Assembly (NCBI GenBank): GCA_024693045.1
Contig: JAILLQ010000019.1
Coordinates: 1-64,000, forward strand
DNA length: 64,000 bases
Source of the DNA: Treponema sp.
GTDB taxonomy: Bacteria > Spirochaetota > Spirochaetia > Treponematales > Treponemataceae
Direction: 5' to 3'
Made by a program: the position numbers and the translations under genes
The notes under the pieces: generated by a model
Told to the model about the DNA's origin: nothing
The model's database searches: none
The model's input: the letters and a program-made list of their open reading frames with translations, nothing else
Shown: one piece after another, positions 1 through 8,168 of the stretch
Layout of the letters: every line of letters begins with the position of its first letter
Position numbering within the stretch: position 1 is the first letter of the stretch

Positions 1-357
1 GAAAGTCATGCCAAAACTCTTGCAGAACAGTTTGGCTTTGAATATGCGGTTCTTGAACCCGACAGTGCATCAATTTTGGATCATTATTCAGATATTATTA
101 TTCAAACAACAAAAGTTGGTATGAACAGCGAGGAAGCTCCAAATAAGGAAAATAATCCAATTTGGTTCTATACTTTCAAAGGTCATGAATATCTTTACGA
201 CATTGTATATGACCCTCAAGTTACACCAATTATGCAGGTGGCAAAACAGGCTGGCTGCAAAGTTTGTAATGGTTATTCAATGTTAAAGTATCAGGGATAC
301 AGACAGTTTAAATATTTTACAGGGGTTGGTTACGATGAAGAACTTAAACCAGAGTGA
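1..357 (+). CDS. aroE: Shikimate dehydrogenase, C-terminal fragment (aroE or aroDE)
   Basis: The open frame enters from the left edge and stops at TGA 355-357, so only the last 118 residues are visible. They match the C-terminal half of shikimate 5-dehydrogenase, which reduces 3-dehydroshikimate with NADPH in the shikimate pathway. The recognisable part is the block around YDIVYDPQVTPIMQVAKQAG, followed by a GYSMLKYQGYRQFKYFTG tail, equivalent to the family's 'D.vYnP..TpLl..A...G' and final helix. Many spirochetes carry a dehydroquinase-AroE fusion, so the full gene may be aroDE; this cannot be told from the fragment. Its 3' end overlaps the start of rpiA by 23 nt, suggesting translational coupling. 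Confidence 0.8.
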   Translation, partial: ESHAKTLAEQFGFEYAVLEPDSASILDHYSDIIIQTTKVGMNSEEAPNKENNPIWFYTFKGHEYLYDIVYDPQVTPIMQVAKQAGCKVCNGYSMLKYQGYRQFKYFTGVGYDEELKPE

Positions 358-1063
358 ACAGAAGGTTTTGGCAGCTAGAACTGCCATTGAAACATTAGTT
401 GCAAAGGGACTTATTTTTAGTGGAATGAAAATTGGTCTTGGAACTGGTTCTACAGCTCTTCCTGCTGTAAAAAGACTTTCTGAGTATATAGCGGACGGAA
501 CTTTAAAAGACGTTAAAGCTGTTGTAACTTCATTTCAGACAGAAAATGCCTGTGCTGATTGGGGAATCCCTGTTTATTCATTTAAAGACAGACTCATTGA
601 TGGAGAACTGGATTTAGCAATCGATGGTGCAGACGAAATCGACACAAACGGTAACTGTATTAAGGGTGGAGGCGCAGCTCTTCTTCGCGAAAAAATTGTT
701 GCTTACAACGCAAAAAGATTTGTAATTGTTGCAGATTCTTCAAAGGCCGTAGAAACATTAGGAACAAAGTTCGCTCTTCCTGTTGAAATTATTGCAGAAG
801 CTTATGTACCTGTAAAAAAGGCATTGGAAAAATTAGGGGCAAAGGTCATTCTTCGAGAAGGCGTAAGAAAGTGCGGACCTGTAATCACTGATAACGGTAA
901 CCAGATTGTAGACTGTCTTTGGGAAGCTCCTGTAGATGCAGAAAAAATGGAAGAAGTTATCAACGATATTACTGGTGTAGTTGAAGTTGGTTTCTTTACA
1001 AAAAATAAGCCGGCTGCATTTATCGCTCATGAAGACGGAAATGTAGAAATCCGCGGACTTTAA
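335..1063 (+). CDS. rpiA: Ribose-5-phosphate isomerase A
   Basis: The protein interconverts ribose-5-phosphate and ribulose-5-phosphate in the non-oxidative pentose phosphate pathway, so it supplies the substrate of PRPP synthetase. The 242-residue length is close to the family norm. Diagnostic motifs are GLGTGST near the N terminus (phosphate binding), DGADEID and KGGGAALLREKI (active-site region). I chose ATG 335 because AGGGG at 321-325 sits nine bases upstream; a TTG at 326 is in frame but is too close to that ribosome-binding site. The gene overlaps the end of aroE, and the next gene starts one base after its stop, so it lies in a small + strand operon. Confidence 0.95.
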   Translation: MKNLNQSEQKVLAARTAIETLVAKGLIFSGMKIGLGTGSTALPAVKRLSEYIADGTLKDVKAVVTSFQTENACADWGIPVYSFKDRLIDGELDLAIDGADEIDTNGNCIKGGGAALLREKIVAYNAKRFVIVADSSKAVETLGTKFALPVEIIAEAYVPVKKALEKLGAKVILREGVRKCGPVITDNGNQIVDCLWEAPVDAEKMEEVINDITGVVEVGFFTKNKPAAFIAHEDGNVEIRGL

Positions 1064-1064
1064 T

Positions 1065-2456
1065 ATGTTTCCTCCATTCCCGGAAGATAAAGCCTATCAG
1101 ATTTGTCTAGAAATGATAGATGAACTTGAAAAGGGTTCTCTATCATTAGAACAGATTGGAAAAGAAAGCCAGGAAAGGAGCGGACAGGGCATTATGCTGG
1201 GGGCCGCACTTTGCCGGGATTCTAATGGCAGGCTTTATGCTCTAAAGACTCTTTCCGGTATATCAAAAACAATTCAGGTTAATCAAAATATCATAAGGAA
1301 CATAAAAAGTAAGATTCCTTATGATGAGGAAATTTTTGTAGATCCTATTGTCCCTGCCGAAGATATAAATCAGGCACTTTCTGACAATGATAAAGAAATT
1401 CACCTGCTTACTGAAAAAATCAATATATTAAAAGAAACTCGCTTGCGGCCCGACGGTAAATATGAAAACCAGACTGACCAAGAAAAGGAATTGGTTGAAA
1501 AGAGAAAGGAACTTTGTAAGGCTTCTCTTAAAAAAGTTTACGAAAGATATTCTTTTCATTGTGCTGATGGTTGTGAAGAAAAACTTTTGGATATATGCCA
1601 GGGAAAACTTCCTCCCACGGGAACCGGTGATTGTTGTGCCCCAAAGATTTTAGATTATGCTTTTAAGTCGAATTTTAAGATTTTGAGCATGGCGGAAGTT
1701 TTTTATGGAAAAAACAGTGAAAAACGCAGAATGGCAGAAAAGTATTCTCCATGTGATGAACGCTGTGCCTTGATTTTACCGTATATGTTGGGATTAAAAA
1801 TTCTTTATAGGGATGACGATATCATTGTAGTAAACAAACAGAGCGGGCTTTTAAGTGTACCTGGTCGTGGTCCAGATAAGCAGGACTGTATTGTTAATAG
1901 GGTAAAAAGGCTCTTTCCAGATTGTATTGAACAACCTAGTGTTCATCGTTTAGATATGGAAACAAGCGGACTTTTAGTTCTAGCTTTTACAAAAGAAGCT
2001 CACAGGGAATTGAACCGGCAGTTTGAATCAAGAGAAGTAAAAAAATCCTATATTGCGCTTTTGAGTGGTATTCTTCCTGAAAAGTTTGAAAAACACGGAA
2101 AGATGGAACTTTTTTTCCGCCTGGATGTTGATAACCGCCCTCATCAGATTTGGGATTCAGAATTTGGCAAAAATGCCCTTACAGAATGGTATGAAGAAGG
2201 AAGGGTCTTTTATACATCTCCAGATGGAAAAAAAGAGCAAGTGAGTAGAATTAAGTTTATTCCTCACACAGGGAGAACCCATCAGCTAAGACTTGCGGCC
2301 GCTGACAGTCATGGTTTTGGCCTTCCTATAATTGGAGACACCCTGTATGGAAAGTGCAGAGAGGGGGAACGGCTAATGCTGCATGCTGAATATCTGTCTT
2401 TTAAGCATCCTGCAAGTGGCCGTCTTATGGAATTTTACTGTCCGCCAGATTTTTAA
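1065..2456 (+). CDS. RluA-family pseudouridine synthase with N-terminal extension
   Basis: This 463-residue protein isomerises uridine to pseudouridine in RNA. The catalytic domain occupies roughly residues 240-463 and contains the RluA signature HRLDMETSGLLVL, with Asp297 as the nucleophile, and the late motif HTGRTHQLR. The first ~235 residues are an additional domain not present in E. coli RluA/RluC/RluD; it includes a conserved-looking segment LPPTGTGDCCAPKIL followed by SMAEVFYG. I recall the same extension in the longer RluA-like proteins of Vibrio and relatives. The RNA target cannot be assigned. The gene ends one base before the convergent EAL gene and no intrinsic terminator was seen between them. 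Confidence 0.85.
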   Translation: MFPPFPEDKAYQICLEMIDELEKGSLSLEQIGKESQERSGQGIMLGAALCRDSNGRLYALKTLSGISKTIQVNQNIIRNIKSKIPYDEEIFVDPIVPAEDINQALSDNDKEIHLLTEKINILKETRLRPDGKYENQTDQEKELVEKRKELCKASLKKVYERYSFHCADGCEEKLLDICQGKLPPTGTGDCCAPKILDYAFKSNFKILSMAEVFYGKNSEKRRMAEKYSPCDERCALILPYMLGLKILYRDDDIIVVNKQSGLLSVPGRGPDKQDCIVNRVKRLFPDCIEQPSVHRLDMETSGLLVLAFTKEAHRELNRQFESREVKKSYIALLSGILPEKFEKHGKMELFFRLDVDNRPHQIWDSEFGKNALTEWYEEGRVFYTSPDGKKEQVSRIKFIPHTGRTHQLRLAAADSHGFGLPIIGDTLYGKCREGERLMLHAEYLSFKHPASGRLMEFYCPPDF

Positions 2457-2457
2457 A

Positions 2458-5406
2458 TTATTCACTTACAGGATTTATTCCACAGCAGTAAAGGTACTTT
2501 CCTTCTCCATTAGGAATTAAAACTCCCCGAATATTTTTAATCTGTTTCTGCTGGTTTTTAATAGAAAAATGACAGACAGAAAGTTCGTCATTCAGGTTAT
2601 TTATGTGTTCAGGACTGATAAAGCGTTTGAACTTTTCTCTGTCTTCTTCGATAACAAATTTATCTGCCCACTTATTGTATGATTCCTGAAGATTTCTTGT
2701 TTCATTTACCTGCTCAAGACTGAAGCTTGATTTTAAAGTTGTAGACTTGTTGTTTTTATAATCAAGCTCGTATATTTCGTTAAAAAGTGTGTATACAAAG
2801 TTTACATATTTAGAGAAATTATGTTTTTCCAGTTCATTTATGTCTACTATTACACAACTTATGTAGAAAGAACCGTCTGAGCGTTCAAGTAAATTTCCTG
2901 CAATCTGAACAGTTTTTGTGTTTCCATTTTTACAAAGGAATCTCGCTTTTGAATTAAAAGCAGGTAACTTTGAATGGAGAATATTTAAAAGGTATTCTTT
3001 ATAATGTTCTCTGTCATTTTCATGGAACATAAGAAATGGATCTTTTCCGATTTTGCTGCGGAATTCAGACTGGTCAAAACCACCTAAACTAGCCGTATTT
3101 TCATTTAAGTAGGAAGTCTTAAATGTACCGTCGTAATCCAAAGTAATAATTCCACATGGAACATTTTCCATTATTGTAGAAAGCTGTTCTGAAAGGTTTG
3201 TATTTAACTGCAGAAGCTGCATTCTAAAGTCAATGTTTTCGATTGTAATGTAGAAAATATCGCTTGTAGCAGTTTTTGCAAGCTGCCTTGCTTTTGTTCT
3301 AATCCAGAAAGGACGGTTTCCTTCGTAAAGGGGTAAACTTTTTATTTCACAAAATTCTGTCTTCTTTGTCTTAGTAGCGTCTGCAAGCATAGAAAGTAAA
3401 ATTGGTCTGCTGCTTTCTTCTATGTGTTCAAGCATGTTCTTATGGAAGGTAGAATATTTTTCTTGTGTTGTTCCCATTTCTTCAAGATACTGGTCGTTCA
3501 TTCTGATAATTTCAATGCAATCACCTGTCCATTCAATGATTGCTGCCGCTCCAACGAATTTGTTGAAGAGAAGCGAATCCTGGGTAGTCGTATCTAAAAA
3601 GTTTACGGCTGGTGTAATATCTGATGAACTGTCTTCGTCTTTGCAAACTGGATTAAGTGTGTAAAGCAAATTACGGTATTCGTCAGAAGGCATAGGGCGA
3701 GCAAAATAGAAGCCCTGCATATGGAAACATCCTATGCTTTTTAAATAATCAGCCTGACTTTTAGATTCTATTCCCTCTGCAATAACAGGAAGATGAAGCC
3801 AGTTTGCCATTCTTACAACAGAACTTAAAATGCTTCCGCTTTTTGCTGCACTTTCCGAAAATTTATTGTTTTCTAAATCAGGTGTCGATTCAGCAATAAA
3901 CTTCATGTCCAGTTTAAGTATATCAACAGGGACTTCTTTTAAGGTGTTCAGAGAAGAATAACCGCTTCCAAAGTCATCCATTTCCAGGCAGAAACCCTGA
4001 TTTCTCAAGTTTTCAACAACCCTTATAAGTTGATCAGGGTTATCCATATAGGCAGACTCTGTTATTTCAAGTCTTAATAAATCCGGAGTTAGATTATATT
4101 TTAACAGAAGATTTTTGAAAATTTCAGAAAGGTCAGTATTGTAAATGTCTCTTCTCGAAATATTTACAGAAACCGGAACAGGATTTAGTCCTTCATCAAT
4201 CCATTTTCGTAAGAGTCTGCAAGTTTCTTCCCAAATGTATTGATCGAGTTGGGTAATAAAGCCATTTTTTTCAAAAATCGGTATAAAAATGGTTGGCGAA
4301 ATCAATCCTTTTTTAGGATGCTGCCAGCGAACAAGGGCTTCCGCTCCTGTTAAAGAATCGGTGGTATAATCATACTGTGGCTGTATGTAGACCTTGAATT
4401 CATGGTTATTTAGTCCTGTAACCATATCAGTTATGAGTTCCTGCTCTTCTTTCAGGTCATTCAGCATACTGTTTTTATAGAAGCCGATTCTTTCTGTAAA
4501 ATTCTGTTTGATAGAATTCAGGGCAAGAAGAGAGCGGTCAATTGCAAGGTTTACATTTATATCTCTTTTATTAGAAGTTTCATAGACACCCATGCGAACT
4601 ATAAAATCAAAAGAAGGGTAAATAGAGTTTACAAAATCCGTTATTTTTTTTAGGAATAGCTGGGGATTCAATTCCGATTTTTCTGCACAGATTATGAAGT
4701 GATCAGCGTGAACATGACCAAAAGTGAACTTTATATCCTGAGGAATTAGAAGCCATTCTCCTATTTTTCGTAAAATCTTGTCGCCTTCTTCAAAACCGAA
4801 CAAGTCGTTAAATACTTTAAATCTATCCAAATCAAAGCGGACAAAAATAAAATCCTCTTTGTTTGAACTGTTAAAAAATTCCTTTGTTTTTTCGATGAAG
4901 GTTTTTCTATTGTAAATGCCGGCTTTGTCACTCAGTTGACTTAAACGCTGAATCGCACTTTTATGCTGATTATTCAAAATCGTAAAGCGTTCTGAATCCA
5001 GTTTAGAGTTTTGCATAATATTCTTTATTTTAAAGAAGATAATCTGCTTTGGGCTATTAATTGGAAAAACATCCGTAACATTCTGCTCTAAAAGGTTAAT
5101 TCCCAAATTTTCATCATCAAGGTCCAGTAGAACTATGATTGGGACTTTTGTTATGAGGTCAGATTTTAAAGCAGCTTGTAAAGTAGTTTTTTTGTCGATT
5201 TTTTTTATCAGATCAAAATCATTATCTTTCGCAAAGGAATTTTCGATTACAATTGCATCTGTTTGTAATCCTGAATCAATCCTTGAAATAAAAGCATCTT
5301 CATCAGCGCAAAAGGTAATATTAAAATTTGATGTAAACAACTCATCCGAAAAGATTTTTTTTAACGATTTTTTTTCAGCTACAAGAATTTCAAACTTATC
5401 AGACAT
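2458..5406 (-). CDS. EAL-domain protein with pseudo-receiver, degenerate GGDEF and PAS domains
   Basis: A 982-residue cytoplasmic signalling protein predicted to hydrolyse c-di-GMP. In order: a receiver-like fold (about 1-125) without a clear phosphorylatable DxMP; a GGDEF-type domain (about 150-320) whose signature is replaced by HVHADHF, so it should not make c-di-GMP; an EAL domain (about 320-585) with GAEALVRW, LEITES, DDFGSGYSSL, VIAEGIE and a PxARPM end, which retains the catalytic metal ligands; and two PAS-like modules (about 610-865) that may sense a ligand or partner. ATG 5406 is preferred over the longer frame starting at 5511 because AAGGAA lies just upstream and the extra residues look untranslated. 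It is divergent from the small secreted-protein gene. Confidence 0.88.
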   Translation of the reverse strand: MSDKFEILVAEKKSLKKIFSDELFTSNFNITFCADEDAFISRIDSGLQTDAIVIENSFAKDNDFDLIKKIDKKTTLQAALKSDLITKVPIIVLLDLDDENLGINLLEQNVTDVFPINSPKQIIFFKIKNIMQNSKLDSERFTILNNQHKSAIQRLSQLSDKAGIYNRKTFIEKTKEFFNSSNKEDFIFVRFDLDRFKVFNDLFGFEEGDKILRKIGEWLLIPQDIKFTFGHVHADHFIICAEKSELNPQLFLKKITDFVNSIYPSFDFIVRMGVYETSNKRDINVNLAIDRSLLALNSIKQNFTERIGFYKNSMLNDLKEEQELITDMVTGLNNHEFKVYIQPQYDYTTDSLTGAEALVRWQHPKKGLISPTIFIPIFEKNGFITQLDQYIWEETCRLLRKWIDEGLNPVPVSVNISRRDIYNTDLSEIFKNLLLKYNLTPDLLRLEITESAYMDNPDQLIRVVENLRNQGFCLEMDDFGSGYSSLNTLKEVPVDILKLDMKFIAESTPDLENNKFSESAAKSGSILSSVVRMANWLHLPVIAEGIESKSQADYLKSIGCFHMQGFYFARPMPSDEYRNLLYTLNPVCKDEDSSSDITPAVNFLDTTTQDSLLFNKFVGAAAIIEWTGDCIEIIRMNDQYLEEMGTTQEKYSTFHKNMLEHIEESSRPILLSMLADATKTKKTEFCEIKSLPLYEGNRPFWIRTKARQLAKTATSDIFYITIENIDFRMQLLQLNTNLSEQLSTIMENVPCGIITLDYDGTFKTSYLNENTASLGGFDQSEFRSKIGKDPFLMFHENDREHYKEYLLNILHSKLPAFNSKARFLCKNGNTKTVQIAGNLLERSDGSFYISCVIVDINELEKHNFSKYVNFVYTLFNEIYELDYKNNKSTTLKSSFSLEQVNETRNLQESYNKWADKFVIEEDREKFKRFISPEHINNLNDELSVCHFSIKNQQKQIKNIRGVLIPNGEGKYLYCCGINPVSE

Positions 5407-5425
5407 GTACAATTTCCTTAATGTG

Positions 5426-5453
5426 ATTTTACCACGGATTTGTTCGAATTCAA
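5426..5453 (-). promoter_or_regulatory. Putative sigma-70 promoter of the EAL gene
   Basis: On the minus strand TTGAAT (5448-5453) and TAAAAT (5426-5431) are separated by 16 bases, which places the transcript start about 13 bases upstream of the ribosome-binding site of the EAL gene. Seen by eye only. Confidence 0.45.
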
Positions 5454-5534
5454 GAAAAAAATAGAAGACTATAAATCGACAGAAGAAAGAAAAAGAGTTA
5501 ATATTTATCAAGATAATTTAATCGGAGATGTAAA

Positions 5535-5996
5535 GTGAAAAAGATACTATTTCTTTTATTAGCCTGTCTTTCTATTTTTGCTTATTCAGAAACAGTGATT
5601 TCTGATTGGAAGGGGGCTGAACTGGGCCTTTCTGAAAATCCTAGGTGGCTTAAGGCATATAATAAAAATGAAAATGTTGAAAAAATCCGCTCCGCTTTTT
5701 CTATAGCCAAAGATGATTTGATATTCGTGGGAGAGGCAGAAGATGAGGATTCCCACGCGGCTAGCTTAAAGGCTAGAAATAAAGCTCAGCTTAAAGCAGC
5801 AAAAAAACTTACTCCCGATTTTAGTAAAGATGCTTCTGCTTTTATGGTAAAGGGCCTAATTCCTGTTTATTCCTTTTGGATAGAATACAGTGAACTTTCT
5901 TCCGACGAAGAAATCGAAAAATCCTGGTACAAGGTCTATGAAATTTATTCAATTTCAAAAAATCAGTGGGAATTGAATAAAGCAAAAATACATTAG
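5535..5996 (+). CDS. Small secreted protein, LPP20-like pattern
   Basis: A 153-residue protein of unknown function. Residues 1-18 form a classical signal peptide (MKKILFLLLACLSIFAYS), so it is exported, probably periplasmic; no lipobox cysteine follows the cleavage region. The central segment GEAEDEDSHAASLKARNKAQ resembles the alanine-spaced helix of LPP20-type proteins, but this is weak similarity. Translation probably starts at GTG 5535, with GGAGATG at 5524-5530 as ribosome-binding site. It stands alone and is closed by a strong terminator immediately downstream. Confidence 0.65.
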   Translation: MKKILFLLLACLSIFAYSETVISDWKGAELGLSENPRWLKAYNKNENVEKIRSAFSIAKDDLIFVGEAEDEDSHAASLKARNKAQLKAAKKLTPDFSKDASAFMVKGLIPVYSFWIEYSELSSDEEIEKSWYKVYEIYSISKNQWELNKAKIH

Positions 5997-6000
5997 CAAA

Positions 6001-6035
6001 AAAAAGCAGATGACTAAAAAATCATCTGCTTTTTT
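6001..6035. terminator. Bidirectional intrinsic terminator
   Basis: A perfect 11-bp stem, AAAGCAGATGA (6003-6013) with TCATCTGCTTT (6022-6032), has a T-run on its right and an A-run on its left. It can therefore end both the secreted-protein transcript (+) and read-through from the trp operon (-). Confidence 0.85.
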
Positions 6036-6070
6036 GATTGAGGGGGTAGTAAAAACCCTCAAAACGGCGA

Positions 6071-6102
6071 AGTCAAGGCTTTAAGCGTTAGCGTGCCTTG
6101 AC
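6071..6102. repeat. Inverted repeat downstream of trpA
   Basis: AGTCAAGGC (6071-6079) and GCCTTGACT (6094-6102) are perfect 9-bp complements around a 14-nt loop that itself contains GCGTTAGC. It lies 9 bases beyond the trpA stop, is richer in G+C than its surroundings and lacks an adjacent T-run on either strand. It may protect the trp mRNA 3' end or be one copy of a dispersed palindromic repeat. Confidence 0.55.
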
Positions 6103-6110
6103 TCGACGTA

Positions 6111-6863
6111 TTATATATGGGTGATTTCTTTAGCCTTTTCGGTTACCTTTTCTGACAGCTTATTTACATCATCCTGGTTTTCTGTGATTATGCGGACAAA
6201 TACAGAGCCTGCAACTACAGCTTCAACATAACCGGCAAGGTCTGCAGACTGTTTGCCGTTTGAAATGCCGAAGCCTCCGTATACTTTGCTTCCGCCAGCA
6301 TTAACTTTTTTTAGGAAGTTTAGGGTTTTGTCATCTATTGTAGTTTCACTTCCTGTGATACCAGCTCTTAGGGCTGCGTAAATAAAAGGAAAACCCGCAT
6401 TTGCCAATTTTGAAAGTCTTTCTTCGCTCATACTTGGAGCTGCAACAGGAATGTTTTCCATGCCATATTTTTTGCATGCGGCTGTAAGGCCTTCGTCAAA
6501 ATCAAATGGCAGGTCTGGAATAATCATTCCCTTTACGCCAGCTTCAGAGGCTTTTTTGCAGAAGTTTTCTACTCCAGGAGTGTAAACCAATGAACCGTAA
6601 CTCATTAGGTAAATTGGAATGTTTGGAAATTCCTTGTGAACTTGGGCTATGAAGTTTAATCCATCAGCAGTCCTATACTTTCTCTGCAAAACTTCAGTGC
6701 AGGCAGTTTGTATAGCAGGTCCATCTGCACTAGGGTCGCTAAAAGGTAACTGAATCTCTAAAATATCAGCACCACCTGCTACAAGTGCTCGAGCTGCGGC
6801 AAGGGCTTTTTCATCTGTTGGAAATCCCGCAACTAAGTGGGACATAAGTTTTATTTTGTTCAT
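6111..6863 (-). CDS. trpA: Tryptophan synthase alpha chain
   Basis: TrpA cleaves indole-3-glycerol phosphate to indole and glyceraldehyde-3-phosphate in the TrpA2B2 complex; indole is channelled to TrpB. The 250-residue protein carries the catalytic glutamate in ILEIQLPFSDPSADGPAIQ and the second catalytic aspartate region MIIPDLPFD, with a late GGFGIS phosphate-binding loop. AGGAG lies nine bases before ATG 6863. It is the last gene of the trp operon, 22 bases after trpB, and is followed by an inverted repeat and a terminator. Confidence 0.97.
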   Translation of the reverse strand: MNKIKLMSHLVAGFPTDEKALAAARALVAGGADILEIQLPFSDPSADGPAIQTACTEVLQRKYRTADGLNFIAQVHKEFPNIPIYLMSYGSLVYTPGVENFCKKASEAGVKGMIIPDLPFDFDEGLTAACKKYGMENIPVAAPSMSEERLSKLANAGFPFIYAALRAGITGSETTIDDKTLNFLKKVNAGGSKVYGGFGISNGKQSADLAGYVEAVVAGSVFVRIITENQDDVNKLSEKVTEKAKEITHI

Positions 6864-6885
6864 AGAATTGTCTCCTGTAAGTAAA

Positions 6886-8154
6886 TCAGTGGTCTTTCAT
6901 TAAATCTGCATCGTGAATGTCTTTGCTTGCGTTTAATCGTTCAAGTTCAGAGATAAGAAATTCTTTCCATTCTGCAGGGCGGAAAACAGGACAGGTGATA
7001 AATATATCTTTGTCGCCTCGACCACTCATATTTATGATGATAGCTTTGTTTTTTGGAAGACTAGGTGCTAGTTTTATTGCTTCTGCTCCTGCGTGGGCAC
7101 TTTCCATAGCGAATAAAATTCCTTCATTTTTTGCAAAAAACTTTACGGCTTCCAAAGCTTCTTTATCCAGAGCAGAAGTAAATTCAACTCTTCCGCTTTT
7201 TCCTAAAGCTGCAAGCTGAGGTCCGATTCCACAGTAGTCTAGTCCTGCCGAAATTGAACGGGTTGGAAGAGCCTGTCCATCTTCGTCCAAAAGGAATCGG
7301 GATTTGTATCCTTGCATAATTCCTTCCCGACTGGCATTTCCTGTCATACGAGAAGCGTTTTCTCCGACATTAGGACCGATTCCACCTGCTTCAACTGCGA
7401 TTAGGCGGGGATTTTTCTGGTCAACAAATGGACTGAAAAAACCAATTGAGTTTGAACCGCCTCCACAGCATGCAATTAAGGCTTCTACATCTAACTTTCT
7501 TTCTTCTGCCTGTTTTTTTACTTCTTTACCGATTACACTTTGGAATTCCCTTACAATATCAGGGAATGGGGCAGGTCCTAAGGCTGAACCTAAACAGTAG
7601 TGGGTTGTATCCGGATGAGCTGCCCAGTCTCTCATAGCTTCGTTTACGGCGTCCTTTAAAGTTCTACTTCCGCTTGTTACAGGAACAACTTTTGCTCCAT
7701 ACAATTCCATAGAAGCTACGTTAGGCTGTTGACGGCGAACATCAACTTCTCCCATGTAAACAATGCATTCCAGCCCAAGTTTTGCACAAGCAGCTGCTGT
7801 TGCAACACCGTGCTGTCCGGCACCTGTTTCGGCAATGATTCTCTTCTTTCCCATTTTTTTTGCAAGAAGGCACTGGCCAATGGCATTGTTTATTTTGTGG
7901 GCTCCGGTATTTGCAAGTCCTTCAAGTTTTATATAAATCTGAGCTCCGCCGAGTATCTCTGTTGCCCTTGGTGCATAATACAAAGGAGTTTCCCTACCGA
8001 TGTAGTCACGGCGAATTTCATCTAATTCTGTAAGAAAATCCTTATCCTGCATATATTTTTTGAATGCAACTTCTAGTTCGTCTAAAGGTCGGCGAAGTAC
8101 TTCTGCAACGTACTTTCCGCCAAATCTTCCAAAAAATCCCTTTTCTGATTCCAT
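6886..8154 (-). CDS. trpB: Tryptophan synthase beta chain
   Basis: TrpB condenses indole with serine to tryptophan using pyridoxal phosphate. It is a TrpB1-type enzyme of 422 residues with the PLP lysine in GAHKINNAIGQ and the phosphate-binding loop CCGGGSNSIG. ATG 8154 has GGAG six bases upstream; the in-frame TTG at 8166 overlaps that ribosome-binding site and is unlikely to be the start. It begins 14 bases after the trpCF stop and precedes trpA, in the order typical of coupled expression of the two subunits. Confidence 0.97.
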   Translation of the reverse strand: MESEKGFFGRFGGKYVAEVLRRPLDELEVAFKKYMQDKDFLTELDEIRRDYIGRETPLYYAPRATEILGGAQIYIKLEGLANTGAHKINNAIGQCLLAKKMGKKRIIAETGAGQHGVATAAACAKLGLECIVYMGEVDVRRQQPNVASMELYGAKVVPVTSGSRTLKDAVNEAMRDWAAHPDTTHYCLGSALGPAPFPDIVREFQSVIGKEVKKQAEERKLDVEALIACCGGGSNSIGFFSPFVDQKNPRLIAVEAGGIGPNVGENASRMTGNASREGIMQGYKSRFLLDEDGQALPTRSISAGLDYCGIGPQLAALGKSGRVEFTSALDKEALEAVKFFAKNEGILFAMESAHAGAEAIKLAPSLPKNKAIIINMSGRGDKDIFITCPVFRPAEWKEFLISELERLNASKDIHDADLMKDH

Positions 8155-8168
8155 ATTATGCTCCAATA

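Noticed and set aside
326-334. TTG start for rpiA giving three more residues
   Set aside because: AGGGG ends at 325, leaving no spacing; ATG 335 has a nine-base spacing from it.
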